Positions 35,479 to 44,110 of a stretch of 51,082 bases of DNA are shown here, piece by piece. The stretch lies in assembly GCA_001698425.1 (NCBI GenBank), contig MBRE01000011.1:21890-72971 (forward strand), written 5' to 3'. Under the pieces are notes generated by a model that was given only the letters and a program-made list of their open reading frames with translations, did not search any database and was not told where the DNA came from. How positions within the stretch are numbered: the first letter of the stretch is position 1; the number at the start of each line of letters is the position of its first letter. Source of the DNA: Oscillatoriales cyanobacterium USR001 (lineage in GTDB: Bacteria; Cyanobacteriota; Cyanobacteriia; Cyanobacteriales; Microcoleaceae). The position numbers and the translations under genes were made by a program.

Positions 35479-36156
35479 GTGGACGTTTTCACCAATTACT
35501 ACCATACCCTGAATGTCAACCCAACGGCGACTCAGGCTGAAATTCGGCAAGCCTATCGTCGTTTAGCAAAATTATTTCATCCAGATAGTAACCGGGAAAC
35601 TGCGGGACACGAACAAATAATTCAGATTAATGCCGCTTATGAGATATTAGGCGATCCCGAACAAAGACAATCTTACGATCGACAAATTTCCCATAATTTT
35701 CAACAGGAAAGCCAAGGGGAACAGAAGCGCCACCGCAAGAAAGAAACTGGACGCGAAGCTGATGAACAAATCGAACTATGGTTAACTAAAGTATATAAAC
35801 CAGTTAATAAAATGCTTTCTAATATCCTAACTCCCCTGAAAAAAGAAATCAATGAACTATCTGCCGATCCCTTTGACGATCGACTTTTAGGAGATTTTCA
35901 AAATTACTTAGAAACCTCTCGTCAGTTTCTCAAAAAAGCTCAGGGGCTGTTTCGATCGATCCCAAATCCACCAAATTTAGCTGGAGTTGCTGCTCAATTT
36001 TATCATTGCTTAAATCATGTCGCAGATGGGATTGAAGAGTTGGAAATGTTTACATTAAATTATGACGATCGTTGTTTGCACACAGGTCAAGAACTATTTA
36101 AAATCGCTGCTAAATTGCGGCGGGAAGCGCAAAACGAATTAAAAGTTAAATCTTGA
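35479..36156 (+). CDS. J-domain (DnaJ-like) protein
   Basis: 225 residues from a GTG start. Residues about 5-72 form a complete J domain (YYHTLNVNPTATQAEIRQAY, HPD in LFHPDSNRE, AAYEILGDPEQRQSYD). No Gly/Phe or zinc-finger region, so it is a type III Hsp40 with a private C-terminal helical domain (about 95-225) that probably selects the client. It should stimulate a DnaK. Alone between cysK and the Fe-S membrane protein gene. Confidence 0.88.
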   Translation: MDVFTNYYHTLNVNPTATQAEIRQAYRRLAKLFHPDSNRETAGHEQIIQINAAYEILGDPEQRQSYDRQISHNFQQESQGEQKRHRKKETGREADEQIELWLTKVYKPVNKMLSNILTPLKKEINELSADPFDDRLLGDFQNYLETSRQFLKKAQGLFRSIPNPPNLAGVAAQFYHCLNHVADGIEELEMFTLNYDDRCLHTGQELFKIAAKLRREAQNELKVKS

Positions 36157-36247
36157 CTCCTGAAAAAGTTAACAGCGAACATTTAGTCAAGATTTAGTAA
36201 AAATACTTAGTCCCCTTGAGGGTGAGAGGGAATTAGGCTCAAAAAAG

Positions 36248-36276
36248 TTGACAACCTGGATTAAAATCAGTAAAAT
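36248..36276 (+). promoter_or_regulatory. Sigma-70 type promoter for the Fe-S/cyclic-nucleotide gene
   Basis: TTGACA (36248-36253), 17-nt spacer, TAAAAT (36271-36276): eleven of twelve consensus bases. The ATG at 36341 leaves a leader of about 58 nt. Confidence 0.7.
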
Positions 36277-36340
36277 GTTAATTTAAGAGGACTGGTGACA
36301 ATTTTATAGCAACAAATCCATTTCAACTAAAAAACTGTAT

Positions 36341-39196
36341 ATGATTAATAAAATTTCCGAGTTAAGAATGCACCAGGTTAGATTCCTATTAACCTGTGGT
36401 TGGTTTTTACTAATTTTTTCTCTATTTTTTGACCCAATTTCCTCTTGGTTCACGGAACCAAATAATACATTAAGTCCCCTACGAGTAGTTCCCGAAATAT
36501 GCGTTAAAGTGCAGGGAGTTTGCCTAAAAGAAGACGCATACAGTTTAGGCGCACCAATATTTTGGGGAGCGGTAATTCCCATAGTAGTTTTTATGCTTTT
36601 AGTGTTTGGACATGAATCGTGGCGGCGGATTTGTCCCCTATCATTTCTATCACAAATTCCGCGAGCTTTGGGAAAACAGCGACAGTATAAAATTACCGAT
36701 AAAAAAACCGGAAAAGTTAGGTATGAATTAGCCAAAGTTAAAAAAGATTCCTGGTTAGCACGCAATCATTTGTACTTACAATTTGGTTTATTATATCTGG
36801 GTTTGTGCCTTCGCATATTGATACTTAACTCAGATCGTTTGATCCTGGGAATTTTTTTGCTTTTAACAATATCATGCGCGATCGCAGTTGGCTATCTTTA
36901 CGGAGGGAAATCATGGTGTCAATACTTTTGTCCCATGTCACCAGTACAGAAAATATTTAGCGAACCCAGAGGAGTTTTGAATAGTCAAGCACACTTTGGC
37001 GATCGCCAAACCATCACCCAATCAATGTGTCGCACCATTGGCGACGAAGGTAAAGAACAAAGTGCTTGCGTAGCCTGTAACAGCCCCTGTATTGATATTG
37101 ACGCTGAACGTTCTTATTGGGATGGTATTACTAAAGTCGATCGCAAATTTCTCTACTACGGCTATTTAGGTTTAGTCGCCGGCTTCTTTATTTATAGCTA
37201 CCTCTATGCAGGTAACTGGGACTATTATTTTTCAGGCAATTGGGCACACCAAGACGGTCAAATTTTAACACTATTTAATCCAGGATTTTACATATTCGGC
37301 AACTCAATTCCCATTCCCAAAATTGTAGCAGTTCCCCTAACTTTAGCTGGTTTCACCTATGGGAGTTATTTATTAGGAATGAAACTAGAAAAAATGTACA
37401 AAGCCCACCTATTAAGGAAAGGTCGTTTTATCAGCCAAGAGCAAATACAACATCAGATTTTTACTCTTTGTACCTTCGTTGCTTTTAATTTTTTCTTTAT
37501 TTTTGCCGCTCGTCAATTTACCGCTCTTTTGATAGAACCCCTAGAATATCTTTACAACATCTCCTTAGTAATTCTCAGCACCCTCTGGCTATACCGCACT
37601 TGGGGACGCAGCCAAGAATTGTATTTAAGAGAAGGCCTTGCTAGTCGGCTTCGTAAACAATTAAGCTTGCTGAAACTCAATATTTCTAAATTCTGTGAAG
37701 GTCGCTCCTTAGACGATCTCAATCCTGATGAACTATACGTTTTAGCAAAAATTCTCCCCGACTTTACGAGAGAAAAACGACTCGAAGCTTATAAAGGCGT
37801 ACTCAGAGAATCCATAGAAGAAGGTTGGGCTAATTCATCAAGTAGCTTAGAAGTGCTACAACAAATGCGAATACAGTTAGAAATTACCGACGCTGAACAC
37901 GCAACTGTCTTAGCAACATTAGGAGTAGAAAACCCAGACTTACTTAACCCTGAAAAACAACGCAGTCGGGAAAATACTTTGCGCTTAGAAAGTTACCGCA
38001 AGGCTTTAGGAAAAATCATCTCTTTCCATCGCCGCCGCTCTGCTAGGGGATTAGGTTCTGAGCTTTTAGAAGTAGTTGAAGGAAATAAGTCTTTAGATGA
38101 AATTATCAAAAGTAATCCTAAAGCTTTAAAGTCTCTGAAGCGACAGTATGGAATTAGTTGGGAAGAGGAAGAACAAATACTTGCAGAATTTGACAGAGAT
38201 GCCGAACAAATTCGTAAAGCTAATATTCTTTTATCTCAGCTACAGGAAATAAGTTTTCCCCCTCGTCCTCTCAGTAAATCTTTACGTCCAGAGGTATTAT
38301 CAGCCTTGAAGTTTTTGGGTTTGAGCGTTCAACAACAGCAGTGGATTCTAATTAGAAGTTTGCTGGAAATTTTGGAGAGTTTTGAACTTACCAGTGCCGC
38401 TACTAATATTGCTAGGAGTATGGGAGCTATGAAGATTTCTTTACTCCCAAATTTGCTAAAAGATCCGGGAGATGTTTGGGAGCAGCGTCTTAAGCCGCAG
38501 ATTATTTCATTACTCAAACACTCTGAAGAAAACAGTGGTGAAGCTCCCGAACAAGTGGAACCACAAGAAATAGTTAGTCATTTGGAAGTGCTGGTACAAC
38601 AGTCAGAACCGATGATGCAGATAGCTTGTTTGTATGTGTTATATTATCTCGATTTCCAACGTTGTAAAGCGATCGCGCGGCAATTGCTAAACTCGAATCA
38701 AATAGCTAATGCTTTCGTGGAAGAAACTGCACAAAAACTAACGCATTGGGCAACTTCGCCTGACTCTCCTCCGGCTACTTGGAAAACTGTAGAAAAGTTG
38801 GTATGTCTTCTTAATAGTGAGTTTTTGAGGGGAATGAAGAGTGAAGTTTTGATTGAGTTAGCCTATCATGGGCGGGCAAAATCTTATGGTCCTAATGAAA
38901 TTATTAGCGATCGCGAAAAACCTTGTCAGGGACTTTTGTGTATGTGGGAGGGAGAAGCTCAAATTCGCAGCACTCTTTCTAGTGGTGAGACAATTGTGGA
39001 GAACTTTTTACCGGGTAAAACTCTCAATGAAATCGAATTTATGACTTATGCTGACGGGAATCCTATGACGGTGGTAAGCGTGAAAGATAGTCGGATTTTG
39101 GAGATTCCTACTGATACTTTTGAATCTCTTTTATCGGGGGATAATACTTTTGCTAGGAGGGTTTTTAGCAAAAATAATTCCTCTAGCAAACTGTAA
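36341..39196 (+). CDS. Membrane Fe-S (NapH-like) protein fused to a cyclic nucleotide-binding domain
   Basis: 951 residues. About six to eight membrane helices lie between 12 and 430. Cytoplasmic loops carry RRICPLSFLSQIPR, WCQYFCPMSPVQK and a cluster CVACNSPCIDID with an upstream CRTIGDE, together resembling NapH/CcoG-type polyferredoxins. Residues about 430-800 are helical and soluble (SLDDLNPDELYVLAKILPDF; long charged helices) and not recognised. Residues about 845-945 form a cNMP-binding fold (YGPNEIISDREKPCQGLLC, then EGEAQIRSTLSSGETIVENF), though the phosphate-binding Arg-Ala pair is not obvious. It could gate membrane electron flow by a nucleotide or redox signal (inference). It has a strong own promoter, and its stop runs into a heptamer array. 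Confidence 0.8.
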   Translation: MINKISELRMHQVRFLLTCGWFLLIFSLFFDPISSWFTEPNNTLSPLRVVPEICVKVQGVCLKEDAYSLGAPIFWGAVIPIVVFMLLVFGHESWRRICPLSFLSQIPRALGKQRQYKITDKKTGKVRYELAKVKKDSWLARNHLYLQFGLLYLGLCLRILILNSDRLILGIFLLLTISCAIAVGYLYGGKSWCQYFCPMSPVQKIFSEPRGVLNSQAHFGDRQTITQSMCRTIGDEGKEQSACVACNSPCIDIDAERSYWDGITKVDRKFLYYGYLGLVAGFFIYSYLYAGNWDYYFSGNWAHQDGQILTLFNPGFYIFGNSIPIPKIVAVPLTLAGFTYGSYLLGMKLEKMYKAHLLRKGRFISQEQIQHQIFTLCTFVAFNFFFIFAARQFTALLIEPLEYLYNISLVILSTLWLYRTWGRSQELYLREGLASRLRKQLSLLKLNISKFCEGRSLDDLNPDELYVLAKILPDFTREKRLEAYKGVLRESIEEGWANSSSSLEVLQQMRIQLEITDAEHATVLATLGVENPDLLNPEKQRSRENTLRLESYRKALGKIISFHRRRSARGLGSELLEVVEGNKSLDEIIKSNPKALKSLKRQYGISWEEEEQILAEFDRDAEQIRKANILLSQLQEISFPPRPLSKSLRPEVLSALKFLGLSVQQQQWILIRSLLEILESFELTSAATNIARSMGAMKISLLPNLLKDPGDVWEQRLKPQIISLLKHSEENSGEAPEQVEPQEIVSHLEVLVQQSEPMMQIACLYVLYYLDFQRCKAIARQLLNSNQIANAFVEETAQKLTHWATSPDSPPATWKTVEKLVCLLNSEFLRGMKSEVLIELAYHGRAKSYGPNEIISDREKPCQGLLCMWEGEAQIRSTLSSGETIVENFLPGKTLNEIEFMTYADGNPMTVVSVKDSRILEIPTDTFESLLSGDNTFARRVFSKNNSSSKL

Positions 39197-39290
39197 ATTG
39201 GTTATTGGTTATTTGTTATTGGTTAACTGTTATTGGTTAACTGTTATTGGTTAACTGTTATTGGTTAACTGTTATTGGTTAGTTGTTATT
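39197..39290. repeat. 14-bp tandem repeat TGTTATTGGTTAAC
   Basis: Four units, each the inverted join of the two heptamers seen at 34351-34413 (GTTAAC plus CCAATAA). It starts directly after the stop codon of the preceding gene. Confidence 0.9.
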
Positions 39291-39371
39291 TGATATTACA
39301 AATAAACAAAGCAGGGTAAGTTTAAAAAACTCACCCCACATTCTTTCCACATCTAATTAACAACTAGCAAT

Positions 39372-40433
39372 CTAAGCCAAAACGGGTACTGGTTTTGGCC
39401 AACGATTCATCACTTTACCAATGACGGCTAACTCACCCATCAATTTATCAAATTGATCCGGTGTCAAAGATTGCGGCCCATCCGATAACGCCTTTTTGGG
39501 ATTAGGATGTACTTCAATCATTAACGAATCAGTACCAGCCGCGATCGCCGCCATCGCCATCGAAGGTACATACTCCGCCCAACCAGTCCCATGACTAGGG
39601 TCAATCATAATCGGTAAATGTGTTAGCCCTCGCAACACTGGAATCGCCGACAAATCCAAGGTATTCCGCGCATATTGTCGGTCAAAAGCCCTAATACCCC
39701 GTTCGCACAAAATCACATCAGGATTACCCGCAGCCAAAATATACTCGGCCGCCATTAACCACTCTTCAATCGTCGCCGACATTCCCCGCTTCAGTAGCAC
39801 AGGCTTATTCCGCGCCCCCACCTTCTTCAGCAGCGAGAAATTCTGCATATTTCGCGCCCCAATTTGGATCACATCAGCTACTTCCTCGATCGCATCCAAA
39901 TCCGCCGCATCCATCACCTCCGTAATAATCCCCAAACCACTAGCTTTTCGCGCCGCCGCCAAAAGTCCTAAAGCACTTTCGCCGTGCCCTTGAAACGCAT
40001 AGGGAGAAGTCCGAGGTTTGTAAGCCCCACCCCGCAGAAACTGAGCGCCAGCGGCTTTCACCCGCATCGCCGTCTCCACGATCATTTCTTCATTTTCTAC
40101 CGAACAAGGTCCAGCCACGATCGTCAGAGGATGATGCAGACCAATTGGTACATTTCCTGCCGGAGTAGACACCAAAACTTCACTTGGTTCACCCTGACGG
40201 TACTCCAGAGAAGCCCGTTTATAAGGACGTTCCACCCGCAACACTTCCTCAATCCAAGAACTCATTTCCCGTAATTGCAAAGGATCGAGATAGACTGTAT
40301 CTCCCACCAAACCAATCACCACCTTATGACGACCGACTATTTTTTCTGGAGTCAACCCCCAATTTGTGGTTAGTTCTTGACTAAGCTTATCGATTTCGGC
40401 CTCTGGAGTGCCGGCTTTCATCACAATAATCAT
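39372..40433 (-). CDS. aroF: 3-Deoxy-7-phosphoheptulonate synthase (DAHP synthase)
   Basis: 353 residues, class I beta type with an N-terminal ferredoxin-like regulatory domain (MIIVMKAGTPEAEIDKLSQE, about 1-75). The catalytic barrel has LTIVAGPCSVENEEMIVETA, FLRGGAYKPRTSPYAFQG, PVLLKRGMSATIEEW and PIMIDPSHGTGWAEYVP. It condenses PEP and erythrose 4-phosphate, the first step to aromatic amino acids; the N-terminal domain implies allosteric feedback. Heptamer repeats lie on both sides. Confidence 0.95.
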   Translation of the reverse strand: MIIVMKAGTPEAEIDKLSQELTTNWGLTPEKIVGRHKVVIGLVGDTVYLDPLQLREMSSWIEEVLRVERPYKRASLEYRQGEPSEVLVSTPAGNVPIGLHHPLTIVAGPCSVENEEMIVETAMRVKAAGAQFLRGGAYKPRTSPYAFQGHGESALGLLAAARKASGLGIITEVMDAADLDAIEEVADVIQIGARNMQNFSLLKKVGARNKPVLLKRGMSATIEEWLMAAEYILAAGNPDVILCERGIRAFDRQYARNTLDLSAIPVLRGLTHLPIMIDPSHGTGWAEYVPSMAMAAIAAGTDSLMIEVHPNPKKALSDGPQSLTPDQFDKLMGELAVIGKVMNRWPKPVPVLA

Positions 40434-40445
40434 TTTTTTTCCGTT

Positions 40446-40501
40446 GGTAATCGGTTAACAGTTAACCGTTAACAGTTAACCGTTAACAGTTAACAGTTAA
40501 C
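40446..40501. repeat. Heptamer tandem repeat (GTTAACA/GTTAACC)
   Basis: About seven units between aroF and the PAM68-like gene. The last units contain the stop codon of the PAM68-like gene (TTA at 40497-40499). Confidence 0.85.
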
Positions 40502-40949
40502 TTTTTGGCTTTGCCGTTCGCCAAGCTGCCCGCATCCGTCCAAAATTGATTGAAAATTCTTCCCAACCAAGTTTACTACCTGGAGACGCTTCATCCCAAG
40601 ATGCGGAGAGCAAGCCGTAACTGAGGCCTAAAACCCCTAAACCGAAAAAGCCCATGCTCAAGATCACTACTGCTGAGGTGGGCAGAGGAATTCCGCCCTT
40701 ACTCACGGCTAAATAACTGGCAAAAAATATCAAAATTCCTAATGCTGTGGGGATACCGCAAAATATCCCCATACGGCGGATCATGCGTTTGCTCACTACA
40801 TCTGGAATTGCCATTGCCTCTGTTTTAGTCGCTGGCTGTTTTGTGTCCTCAGTAGCCTGTTCCTGGGTTTCTAGGGGGGCTTTAGGCTTTTTTTTGTTTT
40901 TTTTAGCAGGTTCAAAGGGCAACCGCTCTTTAGGAGATTCTGAGGACAT
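40497..40949 (-). CDS. PAM68-like photosystem assembly protein
   Basis: 150 residues. A basic, Lys/Pro-rich N-terminus (AKKNKKKPKAPLETQEQ) and VVSKRMIRRMGIFCGIPTAL lead into two membrane helices (about 72-92 and 100-122). LSYGLLSASWDEASPGSKLG is the signature of PAM68 proteins. In plants and cyanobacteria PAM68 helps early photosystem II assembly and chlorophyll insertion into CP47. It lies just downstream of rpsO on the same strand (23 bp), so they are probably cotranscribed. Confidence 0.9.
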   Translation of the reverse strand: MSSESPKERLPFEPAKKNKKKPKAPLETQEQATEDTKQPATKTEAMAIPDVVSKRMIRRMGIFCGIPTALGILIFFASYLAVSKGGIPLPTSAVVILSMGFFGLGVLGLSYGLLSASWDEASPGSKLGWEEFSINFGRMRAAWRTAKPKS

Positions 40950-40972
40950 AATTTTTAGACTCTAACCTGCTA

Positions 40973-41242
40973 TTAACCCCGAATGCCAAGGCGGGCAATT
41001 AAGGCTTGATAGCGTTCTTGATTTTGTCTTTTGATGTAGCTTAACAGACGACGGCGGCGACCGATCAACTGCATTAAACCCCGTCGGGAAGAAAAATCAT
41101 TTTGGTTGGCTCTTAGATGCGTGCTGAGTTGGTTAATGCGATCGCTCAACATCGCGACTTGTAAATCTGCCGATCCTGTATCGGTTTCATGGGCTTGATA
41201 TTCACCCATAATTTCTTGTTTGCGCTGTTGTGTTAGTGCCAT
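40973..41242 (-). CDS. rpsO: 30S ribosomal protein S15
   Basis: 89 residues, the standard length. TGSADLQVAMLSDRINQLSTHLRAN and SRRGLMQLIGRRRRLLSYIK match the universal S15 core that binds 16S rRNA helices 20-22. A TATAAT box lies on the coding strand at 41305-41310, about 63 bp before the ATG, without a clear -35. First of the rpsO-PAM68-like pair. Confidence 0.97.
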   Translation of the reverse strand: MALTQQRKQEIMGEYQAHETDTGSADLQVAMLSDRINQLSTHLRANQNDFSSRRGLMQLIGRRRRLLSYIKRQNQERYQALIARLGIRG

Positions 41243-41312
41243 GAGTCTGGTTTAAATTTTACTGTTTTAATGGGACGATCTTAGATAGTACCACATTTTG
41301 AGCTATTATATC

Positions 41313-41450
41313 CTACTCGATCCAACTTTTGCGGGCATAACCTACTTTATACGGATATTTTAATTCTTTAGCTTTCTCAAGCAAGCGCTCTACCAACGGT
41401 GATGGTAATAATTCCAGTGGTTTGTCAAAATCAAATGTATATCTTACCCA
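41313..41450 (-). pseudogene. Remnant coding fragment without start codon
   Basis: One minus-strand frame between the subtilase stop and rpsO reads VRYTFDFDKPLELLPSPLVE, then RLLEKAKELKYPYKVGY and ends ARKSWIE-TAG. The composition is protein-like (amphipathic helix, then aromatic strand), but a stop lies just upstream and no ATG/GTG start with a ribosome site is present. It is either the 3' end of a lost gene or a short gene using TTG. Family not recognised. Confidence 0.35.
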
Positions 41451-43948
41451 CCCCTAATACGATTCTCCCTTTGGCCAAACAAAACAAAATGCTCAATTCC
41501 ACTGCGATAAACTCCTGCCTTAACTGCTGCGGCTACACCTGGATTATCCCGTAAATAATCATTTTCATTCACTAATTGACTAGGCGATCGCCCTTCAAAT
41601 TGACCGATCTTAGTAAAATGTTCATAACCACTACGAAATAACCCACTAAGTACAGCTTCCGCCACCATTGGATACTGAGTCAAATAAAATTTCTCATCAA
41701 AGAAAGGACTCGGTTTTCTCCCTTCAGATTGTCCAAATAAAATGAAATGTTCGTAACCACTGCGAAACTTTTTCTCCTTAATTGCGGTTACTAAATCTGG
41801 ATTTTGTGCTAAATAATAGCTTTCATTATACAGATTTCTATAATCGCGACCTTGAAATTGTCCTTGTTGAATAAAATGCTCAAACCCACTCCGAAAAACC
41901 CCCTTAGCCACTAGATCTGCGACATCAGAATTGACAGCCAAATAGAGTTTATTATCAAATCTTGCACTAGGATTTAACCCTTCAAACTGTCCAAACTTAG
42001 CAAAATGTTCAAACCCATTCCGCACGGTTTTATTCTGTACTGCTGCTGCTATCTGCGGATATTGATCTAAATAATATTTCTCGTCAAATAAAGCTAACAT
42101 TCCCACAGCGCGATCGGCATTTAACAAACCATAACCACTAGCAAAATCAAAGCCTTTATCAACTCCATTTGTCCCCGGATCGTCCATATCTAAAGCAGTA
42201 GCAGTCATCGCGATCGCGATATCCGCAGGAGTTGCCCAAGGTGCCACTTGTAACATTAAAGCAGCTACGGCCGCCGCATTGGGAGCCGAAGCAGAACTAC
42301 CAAAGAAATTTGGCAAACCATCGGCTTCAAAATTACCATTTCCCTGCGGATCTGCGATGCCATAAAATGTAGTATTTACCCCATCAGGAGCTATAATATC
42401 TGGCTTTAGGGGCACTTGGGATTGAGATAATCTTTTACCCGTTTTATCAAATAAGATGGGAATGCCACCAACGCTAGAAAAGTTTTCGATACGCGGGCCA
42501 CCAATAACATCAGTGAAAGCGGGAGTTTCTTGATAATTAGTTGCGCCAACTACGATCGCATTAGCTAAATTTTTATGTCCGTAAATAGTTGGGCTATTAG
42601 TGGCAAATTCCAGATTTTTTGGTAAGCCAATAACTGCATTAAAAACATACCTAACCTGCTGGGGATCTGGACCACTAGCGCGGACAATAGCAATATTAAA
42701 TTGGCGAGTTTCCTGGCTGGTATTAGTAAACACGATAAATTCGATCGGTCCAGTTACTTTACCTGTATTGGGAGAAATTTGTGAGTTGTTAATGGCACTT
42801 CCTCCCACCACCGAATTACCATCCGCATTCAGGATATAAACATCTAAATCCGTTGTCGGTGCAGCCACTTCCCCATTCACATAAAAAGGGTCATCCCACT
42901 GCAAAGTAAAAGCAATTCTTTGCCCAGGATTAAGACTAAAACCTTGCAAAAAGTCAATGCCAGATCCGGGGTCAAAATCGTGAGCAACACCACCTTTAAA
43001 ACTTGATACGGGAACGTTTCCCCCCAAAGTAGGAATGTTATTTTCTGGGGCAATTACTAATGGTAATTGACCGGGATTAAACATTGTTCCTGCATTACGA
43101 AAAGCACTATCATAACCATTGCGATCGTTGTTAGCAGCAGAGGTAAAATAAACCACTCCTTTACCCACCACTTCATCAACAGCTTGCGCCGCTTCTCCAT
43201 CTTGGAAAAAAGGCGATTCAAAACCATTTACATTGTCTATAATAATGTTAGCACCAGCAGCGGCAAGGTTACGAATGGCGTTAGCTACAGAGCGATCGGT
43301 AAAAGATTGACCAGTTGGATCGCTGGCGGTGTGAAACAATAATTTTGCCCCCGGAGCAACATCGTGAATTAGTTGTAAAATACCTCTACCTTCATCAACT
43401 CCAGAACCTCTAGTTTCAGCTAAAACTTGCACCGGAGTAGTGCGACGAAAAGGATTATTCTGACCAGGAAGATCGCCCGATGCTATATCATCAGCCGCAT
43501 TTTTAGCATCTCTCCGATTCACATCATAGCTATCAGAAATCACGCCAATATTAATGCCAGAACCATCAACATTTTGCAACAAGCGAGCAAAGTTAGCATA
43601 CATCGCTCGGTTAGCTTGATTTTCCACACTTCCGACACCATTAGGCAGAGCAGAAGCTATAGATTTGAGATTTTCACCAGTGAGAGGATCGTTCTTTTTA
43701 TCCTCTGTAAAAACCGCCTGGGAATCCCCCACCGCTGATAAAGACTTTTCCGTATTATCGGCAATTAACAAAGAGTCTAAACTGCTAGAAATAGGATTTG
43801 TCAACAGAGTTTTACTTAGTTCGGGGGAATTTCTCTGATATAATGCTATATCACTAACACTTTTATTAGATAATGGGTTAAACTGGGAAATCAGCCAGGG
43901 TTGATCTTGAGCGTTAAAATACGGAACGTCGGCATTAATCATAATCAC
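41444..43948 (-). CDS. Atypical subtilase-fold protease with five C-terminal 'NPDV' repeats
   Basis: 834 residues, no classical signal peptide. Asp motif GINIGVISDSYDVNRR near 130. The usual His-Gly-Thr motif is missing; GVDEGRGILQLIHDVAPGAK stands in its place, with an acidic residue (DEGR) as in sedolisin-like Ser-Glu-Asp enzymes. The Ser motif is FGSSASAPNAAAVAALML near 545. A jelly-roll-like insert lies about 300-430. Residues about 620-832 hold five copies of a roughly 43-residue unit (YLxxxPxVxxAVxxGxxRSG, then EHFxxxGQxEGR). This unit is common in large secreted cyanobacterial proteins and is probably adhesive or calcium-related. It is divergent from a second subtilase gene. Confidence 0.85.
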   Translation of the reverse strand: MIMINADVPYFNAQDQPWLISQFNPLSNKSVSDIALYQRNSPELSKTLLTNPISSSLDSLLIADNTEKSLSAVGDSQAVFTEDKKNDPLTGENLKSIASALPNGVGSVENQANRAMYANFARLLQNVDGSGINIGVISDSYDVNRRDAKNAADDIASGDLPGQNNPFRRTTPVQVLAETRGSGVDEGRGILQLIHDVAPGAKLLFHTASDPTGQSFTDRSVANAIRNLAAAGANIIIDNVNGFESPFFQDGEAAQAVDEVVGKGVVYFTSAANNDRNGYDSAFRNAGTMFNPGQLPLVIAPENNIPTLGGNVPVSSFKGGVAHDFDPGSGIDFLQGFSLNPGQRIAFTLQWDDPFYVNGEVAAPTTDLDVYILNADGNSVVGGSAINNSQISPNTGKVTGPIEFIVFTNTSQETRQFNIAIVRASGPDPQQVRYVFNAVIGLPKNLEFATNSPTIYGHKNLANAIVVGATNYQETPAFTDVIGGPRIENFSSVGGIPILFDKTGKRLSQSQVPLKPDIIAPDGVNTTFYGIADPQGNGNFEADGLPNFFGSSASAPNAAAVAALMLQVAPWATPADIAIAMTATALDMDDPGTNGVDKGFDFASGYGLLNADRAVGMLALFDEKYYLDQYPQIAAAVQNKTVRNGFEHFAKFGQFEGLNPSARFDNKLYLAVNSDVADLVAKGVFRSGFEHFIQQGQFQGRDYRNLYNESYYLAQNPDLVTAIKEKKFRSGYEHFILFGQSEGRKPSPFFDEKFYLTQYPMVAEAVLSGLFRSGYEHFTKIGQFEGRSPSQLVNENDYLRDNPGVAAAVKAGVYRSGIEHFVLFGQRENRIRGG

Positions 43949-44060
43949 AGGGATTTAATTTTGCATTTTTAATTTTTCATTCTTTGAATCGATCGACGAT
44001 TTGTCTGAAAAATCGATTTTTTTTCGTAAGTCTATTATACTTACTATTGATGGTGTATAA

Positions 44061-44096
44061 CTACCAATTACCAATTACCAATTACCAATTACCAAT
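44061..44096. repeat. Heptamer tandem repeat ACCAATT
   Basis: Five units upstream of the plus-strand subtilase gene, immediately before its TAGGAG ribosome binding site. Confidence 0.9.
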
Positions 44097-44110
44097 AGGA
44101 GCATATCTTC

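Noticed and set aside
36304..36765. 153-codon minus-strand frame
   Set aside because: Antisense to the start of the 951-residue Fe-S gene, whose promoter, start and membrane pattern are convincing.
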